NCBI RefSeq assembly: GCF_004114935.1
Contig: NZ_CP022221.1
Coordinates: 8,019,001-8,083,000, forward strand
DNA length: 64,000 bases
DNA from: Bradyrhizobium zhanjiangense
GTDB taxonomy: Bacteria > Pseudomonadota > Alphaproteobacteria > Rhizobiales > Xanthobacteraceae
Direction: 5' to 3'
The notes under the pieces were generated by a model. The model saw only the letters and a program-made list of their open reading frames with translations. It searched no databases and was not told the origin of the DNA. How positions within the stretch are numbered: position 1 is the first letter of the stretch; each line of letters begins with the position of its first letter. The translations under genes and the position numbers were made by a program. This document shows, one piece after another, positions 26,633 through 35,974 of this stretch.

Positions 26633-27694
26633 ATGAGAACTTCTTGCGCGGCCTTGTCGGCCGTTCTGCTATCCATCTCGACGTCGATATGGGCAGCCGA
26701 CTATCCGGCGCCAAAGCAGGGCGACTGGATCGCCAAGGATTTCAAGTTCCACACCGGCGAGACCATGCCCGAACTGCGGCTGCACTACACCACCGTCGGC
26801 GAGCCGAGCGGCCAGGCTGTGCTGGTGCTGCACGGAACAGGCGGCTCGGGCGCGAGCATGCTGTCGCCTGCTTTTGCCGGCGAGCTGTTCGGCGCCGGGC
26901 AACCACTCGACGCCTCCAAATATTACATCATCATTCCGGACAGCATTGGCCACGGCAAATCGTCAAAACCGTCCGACGGCATGAAGACGAGCTTCCCGAA
27001 ATACGACTACGACGACATGGTCGAGGCGCAATATCGCCTGGTGACGGAAGGCATCGGCGTCAAGCATCTGCGGCTCGTCATCGGCAATTCGATGGGCGGC
27101 ATGCACACTTGGCTGTGGGGCGAGAAATATCCGAAAGCAATGGACGCGCTGATCCCGATGGCCTCGCAGCCAACCGAGATGGCCTCGCGCAACTGGATGC
27201 TGCGGCGGATCATGCTCGACACCATCCGCAACGATCCCGACTACAATGGCGGCAATTACACCAGCCAGCCGCGCATGATGAAATACGCCATCACGGCCTA
27301 TGGCATCGCCAGCATCGGCGGCACGCTGGCCTATCAATCGCAGGCGCCGACGGCAGCGAAGGCCGACAAGATCGTCGACGATCGGCTCGCGACGCCGATC
27401 ACGGCGGATGCCAACGACTTCGTCTATCAGTGGGAGTCCTCGCACGACTACAATGCCGGCGAGAAGCTGGAGCAGATCGAAGCGTCGCTGTTGCTGATCA
27501 ATTCCGCCGATGACGAGCGCAATCCGCCCGAGACCGGCATCACGGACGCTGCAATGAAGCGGGTCAAGAACGGCCGCCTCTTCCTGATCCCCGCAAGCGC
27601 CGAGACGCGCGGCCACGGCACCACCGGCAATGCGAAATTCTACAGCGAGCAGGTTCGGCAATTGCTGAAGACCGCGCCGCAGCGGACCATGTAG
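26633..27694 (+). CDS. Exported alpha/beta hydrolase, MetX-like
   Basis: 353 residues with a signal peptide to about residue 22 (WAADY). The fold matches homoserine acetyltransferase-type hydrolases: oxyanion region VLHGTGGSG (65-73), nucleophile Ser153 in GNSMGGMHTW, acid Asp in NSADDERNP (about 294) and His in ETRGHGTT (about 335). True MetX enzymes are cytosolic; the signal peptide and extra DFKFHTGETMPELRLHY start suggest a periplasmic esterase or acyltransferase. GGGGAGAGGAAC precedes the ATG. Substrate unknown. Confidence 0.85.
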   Translation: MRTSCAALSAVLLSISTSIWAADYPAPKQGDWIAKDFKFHTGETMPELRLHYTTVGEPSGQAVLVLHGTGGSGASMLSPAFAGELFGAGQPLDASKYYIIIPDSIGHGKSSKPSDGMKTSFPKYDYDDMVEAQYRLVTEGIGVKHLRLVIGNSMGGMHTWLWGEKYPKAMDALIPMASQPTEMASRNWMLRRIMLDTIRNDPDYNGGNYTSQPRMMKYAITAYGIASIGGTLAYQSQAPTAAKADKIVDDRLATPITADANDFVYQWESSHDYNAGEKLEQIEASLLLINSADDERNPPETGITDAAMKRVKNGRLFLIPASAETRGHGTTGNAKFYSEQVRQLLKTAPQRTM

Positions 27695-27859
27695 GAGCAC
27701 CACGCGCGCCATCTCGCAACGCATCATATGCAGCGCTCGACGCCGCATATTATTTGAGCATGCATTGCGCTGACGGCTCGGGCTTAATCGCGCCAACGAA
27801 ACGAATCGATGCGCGGGACAATCGCGCGCCATTGGTACACACGCGATGAGGAGGATCGC

Positions 27860-28204
27860 ATGCACAGGCTCGCACTGTGCGTTTGGCTGGCCGCGCTGAC
27901 GAGCGCCGCGCTCGCGTTCGACAACGGGCAATATGACCACGTCTCGCCCGACATCCGCGCCTGGTTCAAGAGCGTGATCGCGCCGAACGGCGTGCCCTGC
28001 TGCGACATTTCCGATGGCCATCGCACCGAATACGACGTACGCGGCGGCGCCTATTGGGTGCCGATCGAAGGACAATGGATGGAGGTGCCCGAGCGCGCCA
28101 TCATCCGCGACCGAGGCAATCCGGTCGGTCAGGCCGTGGTGTGGTACGTCCACCACCGCGGCGCCATCATCATCAGCTGCTTCGTGCCGGCCGATGCGGT
28201 GTAG
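27860..28204 (+). CDS. Small exported hypothetical protein with Cys-Cys motif
   Basis: 114 residues. A signal peptide ends near residue 19 (ALA|FDN). The mature part has GVPCCDISDGHRTEYD and a C-terminal IISCFVPAD; the adjacent Cys pair plus a distant Cys could bind metal or form a disulfide. GAGGAGGATCGC precedes the ATG, giving a strong ribosome site. It is conserved in Bradyrhizobium as far as I can recall, with no known function. Nothing nearby suggests a role. Confidence 0.75.
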   Translation: MHRLALCVWLAALTSAALAFDNGQYDHVSPDIRAWFKSVIAPNGVPCCDISDGHRTEYDVRGGAYWVPIEGQWMEVPERAIIRDRGNPVGQAVVWYVHHRGAIIISCFVPADAV

Positions 28205-28276
28205 CGCGCTGGATTTCGTTGGCTGCAGGCGCCCGATCGGTTAGCTTGAGGCCAAGCCGAAAGCGGAGGCACGCCG

Positions 28277-28879
28277 TTGACCGATCTTAGCGCCGAAGAC
28301 CTCGCCACCATCTATGCCAAACCGTCGCCGCGCGTCATTGCGAAAGCGCGCCCGGCGATCGATGCCCATGCGAAGAAATTCATCGAGATGTCGCCGTTCT
28401 GCGTGCTCGCGACATCGGGAGTGGACGGCAGCGTCGACGCATCGCCGCGCGGCGGCGGCATCGGCTTCGTCCACGTGGCCGGTCCCAACCAGCTGTTGAT
28501 GCCCGACCGCTCCGGCAACAACCGGATCGACAGTTTTCGCAACGTCGTCGAAGGCTCGGGCTTCGTGCATCTACTGTTCTTCGTGCCAGGGATCGACGAG
28601 ACACTGCGCGTCGGCGGACGCGGCACGCTGTCGGCCGATCCGGATCTGCTCGCCGCGATGGTGGAATTCGGCAAGCCGCCGCGCGCGGTGCTGAATGTCG
28701 CCGTCAGCGAGGTCTATTTCCATTGCGGCAAGGCGCTGATGCGCTCGAAGCTATGGTCGTCCGAGAAGGTGCAGCGCTCGGTGATGCCGAGCATCATCGA
28801 GGTCATTCACGACCAGACGGGCTTGGGTGAACCGCAGAGTCAGGAGAGCGTGGAAGAGCTCTACAAGACGCAGTTGTAG
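28277..28879 (+). CDS. PPOX-class flavoprotein (pyridoxamine 5'-phosphate oxidase-like)
   Basis: 200 residues from a TTG start (GGAGGCACGCCG upstream). The split-barrel FMN fold is visible in FIEMSPFCVLATSGVDGSVDASPRGG, then LLMPDRSGNNRIDSFRNVV and LRVGGRGTLSADPDLL. It belongs to the MSMEG_1061-type subfamily rather than to PdxH, since it lacks the PLP-binding C-terminal motif. It may be an F420- or FMN-dependent reductase; substrate unknown. Confidence 0.85.
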   Translation: MTDLSAEDLATIYAKPSPRVIAKARPAIDAHAKKFIEMSPFCVLATSGVDGSVDASPRGGGIGFVHVAGPNQLLMPDRSGNNRIDSFRNVVEGSGFVHLLFFVPGIDETLRVGGRGTLSADPDLLAAMVEFGKPPRAVLNVAVSEVYFHCGKALMRSKLWSSEKVQRSVMPSIIEVIHDQTGLGEPQSQESVEELYKTQL

Positions 28880-28897
28880 GCGGTGCGACAACCACAG

Positions 28898-29032
28898 TGT
28901 CGTCCCGGACAAGCGCAGCGCAGATCCGGGATCCATAGCCATAGGGAGTGGTTTGGCGAAGACTCGGAGTTACCAGTTGCGCGCTACGACCACTTCCTGT
29001 GGTTATGGGTCCCGGCGTTCGCCGGGACGACA
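28898..29032. repeat. Palindromic repeat related to the 127-bp element
   Basis: Outer arms TGTCGTCCCGG and CCGGGACGACA pair, as do GATCCATAGCCAT-like and ATGGTTATGGGTCC-like inner parts. The middle shares AGTGGTTTGGCGAAGACTCG with the 127-bp elements at 18965, 19932 and 42592. Confidence 0.75.
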
Positions 29033-29058
29033 AGGGAGTATGCGGCCAGTGCCAGGGC

Positions 29059-29547
29059 TCAGTGCCCCTCGCCTTCGAGACCGCCGACGTGCTTCTGGGT
29101 GTAGAGCTCGAGGCCGATACGGCCGATCAGGTCAAGCTGGGTTTCGAGGAAGTCGATGTGGTGCTCCTCGTCGCTCATCAGCTTCTCGAACAGGTCACGC
29201 GTGACGTAGTCCTTGGCGCCATGGCAGTAGGTCGCCGCTTCCTGGTAGAGCGCCCGCGCGCTCATCTCGGCGGCGAGGTCGCATTCGATGATCTCTTTGA
29301 CGTTCTGGCCGATGCGCAGGGGATCGAGCACCTGCATGTTCGGGAAGCCATCGAGGAACAGGATGCGCGCGGTGAGCTTGTCGGCGTGCTCCATCTCCTC
29401 AATGGACTCCTTGCGCCAGACCTTGGCCATGTCCAGGAGGCCCCAGTTATCGAGGAAACGGTAGTGCAGCCAGTACTGGTTGATCGCAGTCAGCTCATGA
29501 CGCAGCGCCTTGTTGAGATAGTCGATGACTTTTGGGTCGGCCTGCAT
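29059..29547 (-). CDS. bfr: Bacterioferritin
   Basis: 162 residues, a usual length. All ferroxidase ligands are present at canonical positions: Glu18, Glu51, His54, Glu94, Glu127, His130. Met52, the haem ligand, is in SIEEMEHAD. It would store iron as a 24-mer with bound haem in the cytosol. The start ATG follows AGAGCTGGAGTGAACC. A perfect palindrome ATTTAGAA-TGC-TTCTAAAT lies 43-61 bp upstream (29590-29608), matching the iron control element bound by Irr in bradyrhizobia. The ferredoxin gene bfd lies upstream in the same direction, 133 bp away. Confidence 0.96.
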   Translation of the reverse strand: MQADPKVIDYLNKALRHELTAINQYWLHYRFLDNWGLLDMAKVWRKESIEEMEHADKLTARILFLDGFPNMQVLDPLRIGQNVKEIIECDLAAEMSARALYQEAATYCHGAKDYVTRDLFEKLMSDEEHHIDFLETQLDLIGRIGLELYTQKHVGGLEGEGH

Positions 29548-29589
29548 GGTTCACTCCAGCTCTTGCAATCCAAATCGGCCCCAAACCGA

Positions 29590-29608
29590 ATTTAGAATGC
29601 TTCTAAAT
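29590..29608 (-). promoter_or_regulatory. Irr-type iron control element upstream of bfr
   Basis: ATTTAGAA (29590-29597), spacer TGC, TTCTAAAT (29601-29608): a perfect 8-bp inverted repeat, matching the TTTAGAA-N3-TTCTAAA element described for Irr regulation in Bradyrhizobium. It sits 43-61 bp before the bfr start codon, where repression in low iron would be expected. Confidence 0.85.
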
Positions 29609-29680
29609 GAATTTGCGGACGACGGCAACCGGCTGGGGGAACGCAGCCGGGGGAAAGCTCAGCCAGCGTTGAGGAAGTTT

Positions 29681-29953
29681 TCAGCAGGCCGCGAGCGCGA
29701 ACTGGGCCGGTTCGGCCGTCTCGTCGTTGGCGGCCACGGCGAGGCTGTGCGGACAGCCGGCACAGCAGGATTGGGCGCAGGGGCCAAGCGCTTCGTCGAT
29801 GATGGTCTTGATGGTCCGGGCACAGCGGCCGCATTCGGCGCTACAACCGAGACATCCATAAACCTGCTTGGCATGGCGCACGGCGTCGTCGGACTCGGCG
29901 ACGGCGGCGCGGATGTCGTCATCGCTCAGCACGTTACAGGAACAAACGATCAT
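29681..29953 (-). CDS. bfd: Bacterioferritin-associated ferredoxin, Cys-rich extended form
   Basis: 90 residues against about 64 in E. coli. The [2Fe-2S] ligands expected from the family are Cys4, Cys6, Cys41 and Cys44 (CSC at the start; ECGRC later). Extra cysteines precede (Cys34, Cys37) and follow (Cys59, Cys63, Cys64, Cys67, Cys90). The C-terminal tail of about 30 residues is absent from enterobacterial Bfd. Bfd passes electrons to bacterioferritin to release stored iron. Two weaker Irr-element-like sequences lie upstream at 30031-30047 and 30063-30079. Confidence 0.9.
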   Translation of the reverse strand: MIVCSCNVLSDDDIRAAVAESDDAVRHAKQVYGCLGCSAECGRCARTIKTIIDEALGPCAQSCCAGCPHSLAVAANDETAEPAQFALAAC

Positions 29954-30030
29954 GGAAGCGGCAGGCCCTTCGGTGATGCACCATCATCGATATTTAAGGG
30001 GCCGGCCGGATGCAAAAGGAAAAACCGGTA

Positions 30031-30079
30031 TTTGAAGCTATTCCAAACTGGCCCGCAAACAACCTAGAACGACTCTAAA
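30031..30079 (-). promoter_or_regulatory. Two degenerate Irr-type elements upstream of bfd
   Basis: TTTGAAGCTATTCCAAA (30031-30047) and CCTAGAACGACTCTAAA (30063-30079) resemble the TTTAGAA-N3-TTCTAAA consensus imperfectly; the second matches 11 of 14 defined bases. They lie 78-126 bp before the bfd start. Confidence 0.55.
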
Positions 30080-30114
30080 ATAGAGCGTTGCGCTGGATCA
30101 AGATTGCGGCGGAC

Positions 30115-30420
30115 CTAGTCGCCACCACCGCCTCCCCCGCCATCACCGCCGCCCCCGCAATCCCCGCCGCTGCTGCCGCTATCGCTGCTGGAACAGCTGC
30201 CGCCATCAGTCGAACGCCCCGAACTGTCACTGGAAAACCAGCTTCCCAGCGAGAAGCCATCGCTCGTCCCCGAATAGCTGTCGCCGCCGCTACTCCCTCC
30301 GTCATTGCCGGCCGCGGCGCGGGAGCGCCGACCGCGGTTCTGGAGGTGTGTGATCCAGCCGTAGCCAATCGCGAAAACGATCCCGGCAGCAATCAATGCA
30401 TTAATCATCGCGTTGCCCAT
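30115..30420 (-). CDS. Small membrane-anchored protein with Gly/Ser-rich tail
   Basis: 101 residues from ATG 30420, chosen because AGGAG lies six bases upstream (another ATG is directly before it). One membrane span (about 4-22) is followed by HLQNRGRRSR, a basic stretch. The rest is Ser/Gly/Asp-rich and ends in a run of Gly with a C-terminal Asp; two Cys are present (CSSSDSGSSGGDC). Low-complexity proteins of this kind, with a Gly-rich C-terminus, occur beside surface or holdfast genes, but nothing here supports a specific role. Confidence 0.65.
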   Translation of the reverse strand: MGNAMINALIAAGIVFAIGYGWITHLQNRGRRSRAAAGNDGGSSGGDSYSGTSDGFSLGSWFSSDSSGRSTDGGSCSSSDSGSSGGDCGGGGDGGGGGGGD

Positions 30421-30554
30421 CATCGTCTCCTGGGTGGAGCTGCGGTCCATACCAATCTGTCGTAGCCGGCAAGGGTGCCGTTCATTGATCATTCAAGCGA
30501 AGTATGGAACTCTGCTGCCAAAGAGTTCCCGCGTGTTTGTGTGAAAGGTCAACA

Positions 30555-30878
30555 ATGAAGAAGTCGCTCCTGGCAATTGCTGCCATCGTCACTCTGGCCC
30601 TGACGGCCGGAACACCGGCCAATGCGCAGCGCGGCGTCGCTGCAGGCGTGGCGGCCGGGATCATCGGCGGCGCCATTGTCGGTGGCGCGCTGGCTTCTCC
30701 GTACTATTACGGACCCGGCCCCGGCTATTACGAACCCGGCTACTATCCGCCCCGCTATTACGCCCCTGGCCCGGGCTATGTTGTCGACGACTATTACGGC
30801 GGCGGCTGCGTCTGGCAGAAGCAGCGCTTCTGGGACGGCTACGCCTGGCGCGTCCGCCGCGTCAGAGTCTGCGGCTGA
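30555..30878 (+). CDS. Small exported protein, Gly-zipper and Tyr/Pro-rich
   Basis: 107 residues. A signal peptide ends near residue 24 (ANAQ). Residues 28-46 form a Gly-rich hydrophobic segment (VAAGVAAGIIGGAIVGGALA), like the glycine zippers of outer-membrane-associated proteins. A Tyr/Pro/Gly-rich middle (50-75) follows, then a C-terminal module CVWQKQRFWDGYAWRVRRVRVC with two Cys. This module is shared with the gene at 31092. Function unknown. Confidence 0.8.
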   Translation: MKKSLLAIAAIVTLALTAGTPANAQRGVAAGVAAGIIGGAIVGGALASPYYYGPGPGYYEPGYYPPRYYAPGPGYVVDDYYGGGCVWQKQRFWDGYAWRVRRVRVCG

Positions 30879-31091
30879 GTCGCCCTTGAAACCGGTTCAC
30901 TACGGATGCGGCGTTCATCTCTGGGCCTGAAAAAGACCGCTTTTTCTCGTCACAGCTCCGTGTGCGTTTACCGTGGATTGACCATTTGCGCGCTTGCTAG
31001 CCCAACGGCCAATTCCATCAGAGTGTGCGTGAACTTTTGAAACCCGGGCACCTCTAACAAGGGGAGCCCATCTCCCAGGAGAGCCCTGAGC

Positions 31092-31373
31092 ATGAAGAAG
31101 ACTTTAGTTGCCGCCCTCACGGTTGCGACGGTCGCCGGTTCGCTGGTGACCGCCACTCCGCCCGCCAAAGCCGGTGACGGCGTCGGCGCCGGCATCGCAG
31201 CCGGCCTGATCGGCGGCGCGATCGTCGGCGGCGCCATCGCGTCGAGCCGCCCCGCCTATGGCGGCCCCGTTTACGTGGCCGAGCCCCCGCCGCCGGCGCC
31301 CTGCTACTGGCGTCGTGAGCGGTATTGGGACGGCTACGGCTGGGTCAGCCGGCCGGTTCGCGTCTGCTACTGA
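31092..31373 (+). CDS. Small exported protein, paralog of the gene at 30555
   Basis: 93 residues with a signal peptide to about residue 27 (AKA). The Gly-rich segment GVGAGIAAGLIGGAIVGGAI and the C-terminal CYWRRERYWDGYGWVSRPVR module match the upstream paralog; only the Tyr/Pro-rich middle is shorter. A strong intrinsic terminator follows at 31410-31444. The Cys pair in the C-terminal module is conserved in both and could be disulfide-bonded in the periplasm. Confidence 0.8.
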   Translation: MKKTLVAALTVATVAGSLVTATPPAKAGDGVGAGIAAGLIGGAIVGGAIASSRPAYGGPVYVAEPPPPAPCYWRRERYWDGYGWVSRPVRVCY

Positions 31374-31409
31374 TCTGATCGTTACGCGCGCATGCGCGCC
31401 GCGATCGAA

Positions 31410-31444
31410 GCCCGGCCGAGCATCTCGGCCGGGCTTTTTCTTTT
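31410..31444 (+). terminator. Strong intrinsic terminator
   Basis: AGCCCGGCCGAG (31410-31421... stem left) pairs with CTCGGCCGGGCT (right), loop CAT, followed by TTTTCTTTT. It ends the 31092 gene and lies just before the convergent MltB-type gene. Confidence 0.92.
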
Positions 31445-31462
31445 GGCCGAAGTCGAGAACAG

Positions 31463-32689
31463 TTATCGCGCAGCCTGGATCGAGCGCAGCACCTCTTCAC
31501 TCGGCCAGCAATCGACCTTGAGGCCCGCCGACTTCTGATAGGCACCGAGCGCGGCGCGGGTCTGCATGCCCGCCTTACCGTCGATCTTGTCCTTGTAAAG
31601 TCCGGCGCGCGTGAGCCCGCGCTGCATGGTCTCGACGTCTTTCGTGCGCAACTGCTTCGAAGCCGACCAGGGCGTTGCGAACGGCAGCGGACTCATCATG
31701 CGGTCGCTGAGATGGCCGACGAACAGCACGTAAAGATCGGAGAAATTGTACTCCTTGATGACGAAGTAGTTCTTCGTGGTCAGGAACGACGGCCCGTAGA
31801 TGCCCTCCGGCTGCAGCAGCGAAGCGGGCTGCGCCTGTTCGGCGGCGCTGAGCTTCTGCCCACGCACCGGCACAAAACCCTCGCGCAGCCACTGGCCGAT
31901 CGGCTTCGTCACCTCGGGCACACCGGCGGTGCAATCGACCTTGGCCGGCGCCTGCACCTCGTAGGCCCAGCGCACGCCGCTTTGCCAGCCCTTGTTGACG
32001 AGCTGCTGCGCAGCGGACGCCAGCGCATCCGGCACCGAATGCCAGATGTCGATGCGACCGTCGCCGTCGAAGTCGACGCCGTGCTTGTAATATTCGGAAG
32101 GCAGGAATTGCGTGAGACCAGTCGCGCCGGCCCAGGACGAGCGCATGTCCTTGCGCGTGACCACACCCTCGCCGAGGATCTTGAGCGCGAGAATGAACTC
32201 GTTGCGGTACTGATCCTTGCGGCGTCCGACATAGGCCTGCGTCGCCAACACGCGGACGAGATCGTAAGGCAGCGTGTAGCGGCCATAGTCTGTCTCGCGG
32301 CCCCAGATTGCGAGCATGACGGTCGCAGGTACGCCTGAGCTCCTCTCGATCTCAGTGAGCGCGGTGCGATATTTTTGCAGCAGCCGCTGCCCCTCGCCTG
32401 CAAGCCGCGCGATCGAGCCTTCCTTGACGTAGTCGGCGGGCACCTGCACGAACTCGGCCTGCGACGGTGCGCCGGTCGCGGGCCGCCCCGGCAGGATCAG
32501 ATCGGGCAGCTTGTAGTCCGGCTCGAGCCCGCGCGTCTGTTCGTCGAACGTCGCGCGCGACACGCCTTCGGCCTGCGCCTCCGGCCAGAGCGAGGCGATG
32601 AACTGCGTGAACGCGGCGTCAGCGGCGCGGGCGGGCGACAGGGCACAGGTGATCGCGATCACCGCGGCGATGAGCGCCCGCCACATCAT
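31463..32689 (-). CDS. Lytic murein transglycosylase, MltB family
   Basis: 408 residues with a signal peptide (to about residue 22, ARAAD). The MltB/SLT_2 domain covers about 25-320; catalytic Glu132 lies in AIWGRETDYG, with later segments SWAGATGLTQFLPSEYY and GYCVPDAL-like DSVPDALASAAQQL. A C-terminal peptidoglycan-binding domain (about 345-405) is visible from the TMQRGLTRAGLYKDKIDGKAG segment. Two ATGs are in tandem. It begins 7 bp after the ettA stop, so the two form an operon. Confidence 0.9.
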   Translation of the reverse strand: MMWRALIAAVIAITCALSPARAADAAFTQFIASLWPEAQAEGVSRATFDEQTRGLEPDYKLPDLILPGRPATGAPSQAEFVQVPADYVKEGSIARLAGEGQRLLQKYRTALTEIERSSGVPATVMLAIWGRETDYGRYTLPYDLVRVLATQAYVGRRKDQYRNEFILALKILGEGVVTRKDMRSSWAGATGLTQFLPSEYYKHGVDFDGDGRIDIWHSVPDALASAAQQLVNKGWQSGVRWAYEVQAPAKVDCTAGVPEVTKPIGQWLREGFVPVRGQKLSAAEQAQPASLLQPEGIYGPSFLTTKNYFVIKEYNFSDLYVLFVGHLSDRMMSPLPFATPWSASKQLRTKDVETMQRGLTRAGLYKDKIDGKAGMQTRAALGAYQKSAGLKVDCWPSEEVLRSIQAAR

Positions 32690-32696
32690 GCCGAAA

Positions 32697-34346
<1,650 letters not shown>

Positions 34347-34579
34347 CGGTCCCGTGAAACCTTCGATTTGAGGAAATTTGCTTGCCGCCGATGTAGCGAT
34401 CCCGCCCCCAAAGGGCAATGTTTTCCGTCCGTTCACCACGGATGAATACGGTTCGGACACCATCCGGACTCAGATCCGGACAATTGAAACCATCTTTTAA
34501 TAAATCAGGCCAAAGCTCGGTTTCGCGCGGAAACAGCGCCACCCGCTCAGAACGAACGGGAGCACAGCGAGGCCGCATC

Positions 34580-34795
34580 ATGGCTCTGATCGAGACCAAC
34601 TCTTTTCATGTTCCGGCAGAAGCCGGCCGCGTCTCCGGATTCGTCTCCGAGATCCAGAGCTTCTGGAAACGCTTCTTCGCCACCGCCTTCAACCCGTACC
34701 GGCCCGAATTGCACTACATGCGCGGCCCCGGCCCGGCCTGGCGCGCCAAGCACGGCATGGACGCACCGTTCCGCCTGAAGCCCCGCGACCTCTGA
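34580..34795 (+). CDS. Small hypothetical protein
   Basis: 71 residues, basic. It has no signal peptide or membrane span. It contains FWKRFFATAFNPYRPELHYMRGPGPAWRAK segments (split here) and a C-terminal PRDL. ATG follows GAGGCCGCATC. I do not recognise a family; it looks bradyrhizobial. It shares the intergenic region with ettA on the opposite strand. Confidence 0.6.
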   Translation: MALIETNSFHVPAEAGRVSGFVSEIQSFWKRFFATAFNPYRPELHYMRGPGPAWRAKHGMDAPFRLKPRDL

Positions 34796-34923
34796 GCCCG
34801 CCCCTATCGGATTTTTGAAGACGCAGGCTGCTTGCGCGCGAGGCTGATTGCGCGCAACCATGGCCCGGTTCCGACGAGGGCGCCCCCGCTCGCGCCGTCA
34901 CCTCTCGCCATGGATGAACGCTG

Positions 34924-35886
34924 ATGACGCGCCTGCGCTGTGCAATTCTCGACGACTATTTCAACCTCGCCCTCGACGTCGCCGACTGGCCAAAGCTCTC
35001 CGACCGCATCGACGTCACCGTGTTCAGCCACCCATTTGCTTCCGAGCAGGCCGCGGCGAGCGCGCTGGCCGATTTCGAGATCATCTGCGCGATGCGCGAG
35101 CGCACGGCATTCCCCAAGGGCCTGTTCGACAAGCTGCCGAAGCTGAAGCTGCTGCTCACGTCTGGCATGCGCAACGCCTCCATCGACATGGAGGCCGCGA
35201 AGGCGCGTGGCGTCGCCATCGGCGGCACGCAATATTCGCGCGATCCGACAGCGCCGCTCACCATGGGCCTGATCCTGGAGCTGACCCGCGGCATCGGCCG
35301 CGAGAATGCGCGCATGCATGCCGGCGAGCCCTGGCAGACCTTTGCCGGCGTCGAGATCGAAGGACTGACGCTCGGCATCGTCGGGCTCGGCAAGCTCGGC
35401 AGCAAGATGGCGGGGATTGCCAAGGCATTCGGCATGAACGTGATCGCCTGGAGCCCGAACCTCACGCCGGAGAAGTGCAAGGAGGCCGGCGTCGGCTACG
35501 CCAGCAAGGAGGGGCTGTTCGCCAAGGCTGACATCGTCACCATCCACGTGGTGCTGAGCGAGCGCTCGCGCGGGCTGGTCGGCCGCGCCGATCTCGCGCG
35601 GATGAAGCCGACCGCCTTCCTCGTCAACACTGCACGCGGACCGATCGTGGACGAGCAGGCGCTGCTCGAGGCCTTGCAGCAAAGGAGGATCGCAGGTGCA
35701 GGCCTGGATGTGTTCTCGGTCGAGCCGCTGCCGGTCGACCATCCCTTCCGCAAGCTCGACAATCTCGTGCTGACGCCGCATCTCGGCTACGCCACTGCGG
35801 ACGGACTGCGCATCCATTACGGCCAGATGGTCGAGGCAATTGACGCCTTTACCAAAGGCAGCGAGCTGCCGCGGAAGCTGGCCTGA
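34924..35886 (+). CDS. D-2-hydroxyacid dehydrogenase family protein
   Basis: 320 residues. The NAD-binding motif GIVGLGKLGSKMA lies at about 150-162; Asp/Trp-Ser-Pro after the second strand suggests flexible NAD/NADP use. Catalytic residues of the family are seen as Arg in NTARGPIVDE, Glu in DVFSVEPLP and His in TPHLGYAT. The N-terminal lobe starts at the ATG at 34924. Its stop codon lies within a 16-bp tandem triplicate. Substrate unknown; phosphoglycerate-, glycerate- and hydroxypyruvate-type enzymes are all possible. Confidence 0.88.
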   Translation: MTRLRCAILDDYFNLALDVADWPKLSDRIDVTVFSHPFASEQAAASALADFEIICAMRERTAFPKGLFDKLPKLKLLLTSGMRNASIDMEAAKARGVAIGGTQYSRDPTAPLTMGLILELTRGIGRENARMHAGEPWQTFAGVEIEGLTLGIVGLGKLGSKMAGIAKAFGMNVIAWSPNLTPEKCKEAGVGYASKEGLFAKADIVTIHVVLSERSRGLVGRADLARMKPTAFLVNTARGPIVDEQALLEALQQRRIAGAGLDVFSVEPLPVDHPFRKLDNLVLTPHLGYATADGLRIHYGQMVEAIDAFTKGSELPRKLA

Positions 35887-35926
35887 AACGACACTGGCCT
35901 GAAACGACGATGGCCTGAAACGACAA
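35879..35926. repeat. 16-bp tandem repeat, three copies
   Basis: TGGCCTGAAACGACAC, TGGCCTGAAACGACGA and TGGCCTGAAACGACAA stand in direct succession (35879-35894, 35895-35910, 35911-35926). The first copy contains the stop codon of the dehydrogenase gene (CTG GCC TGA). Confidence 0.95.
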
Positions 35927-35951
35927 TGGGCGTGCCAAGGCACGCCCATTG
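35924..35951. terminator. Perfect hairpin between convergent genes
   Basis: CAATGGGCGTGCC (35924-35936) pairs exactly with GGCACGCCCATTG (35939-35951), loop AA. The dehydrogenase gene and the L,D-transpeptidase gene converge on it, so a bidirectional terminator is likely although T runs are lacking. Confidence 0.65.
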
Positions 35952-35974
35952 CAATTCGAATGCTCGCGAAGCGC

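Noticed and set aside
30483..30496. FixK/FNR-type box (TTGATCATTCAA)
   Set aside because: The half-sites are separated by four rather than six defined positions and do not match the TTGAT-N4-ATCAA spacing.
35879..35926. CRISPR-like direct repeats
   Set aside because: Three 16-bp copies without spacers and without cas genes are a simple tandem repeat.
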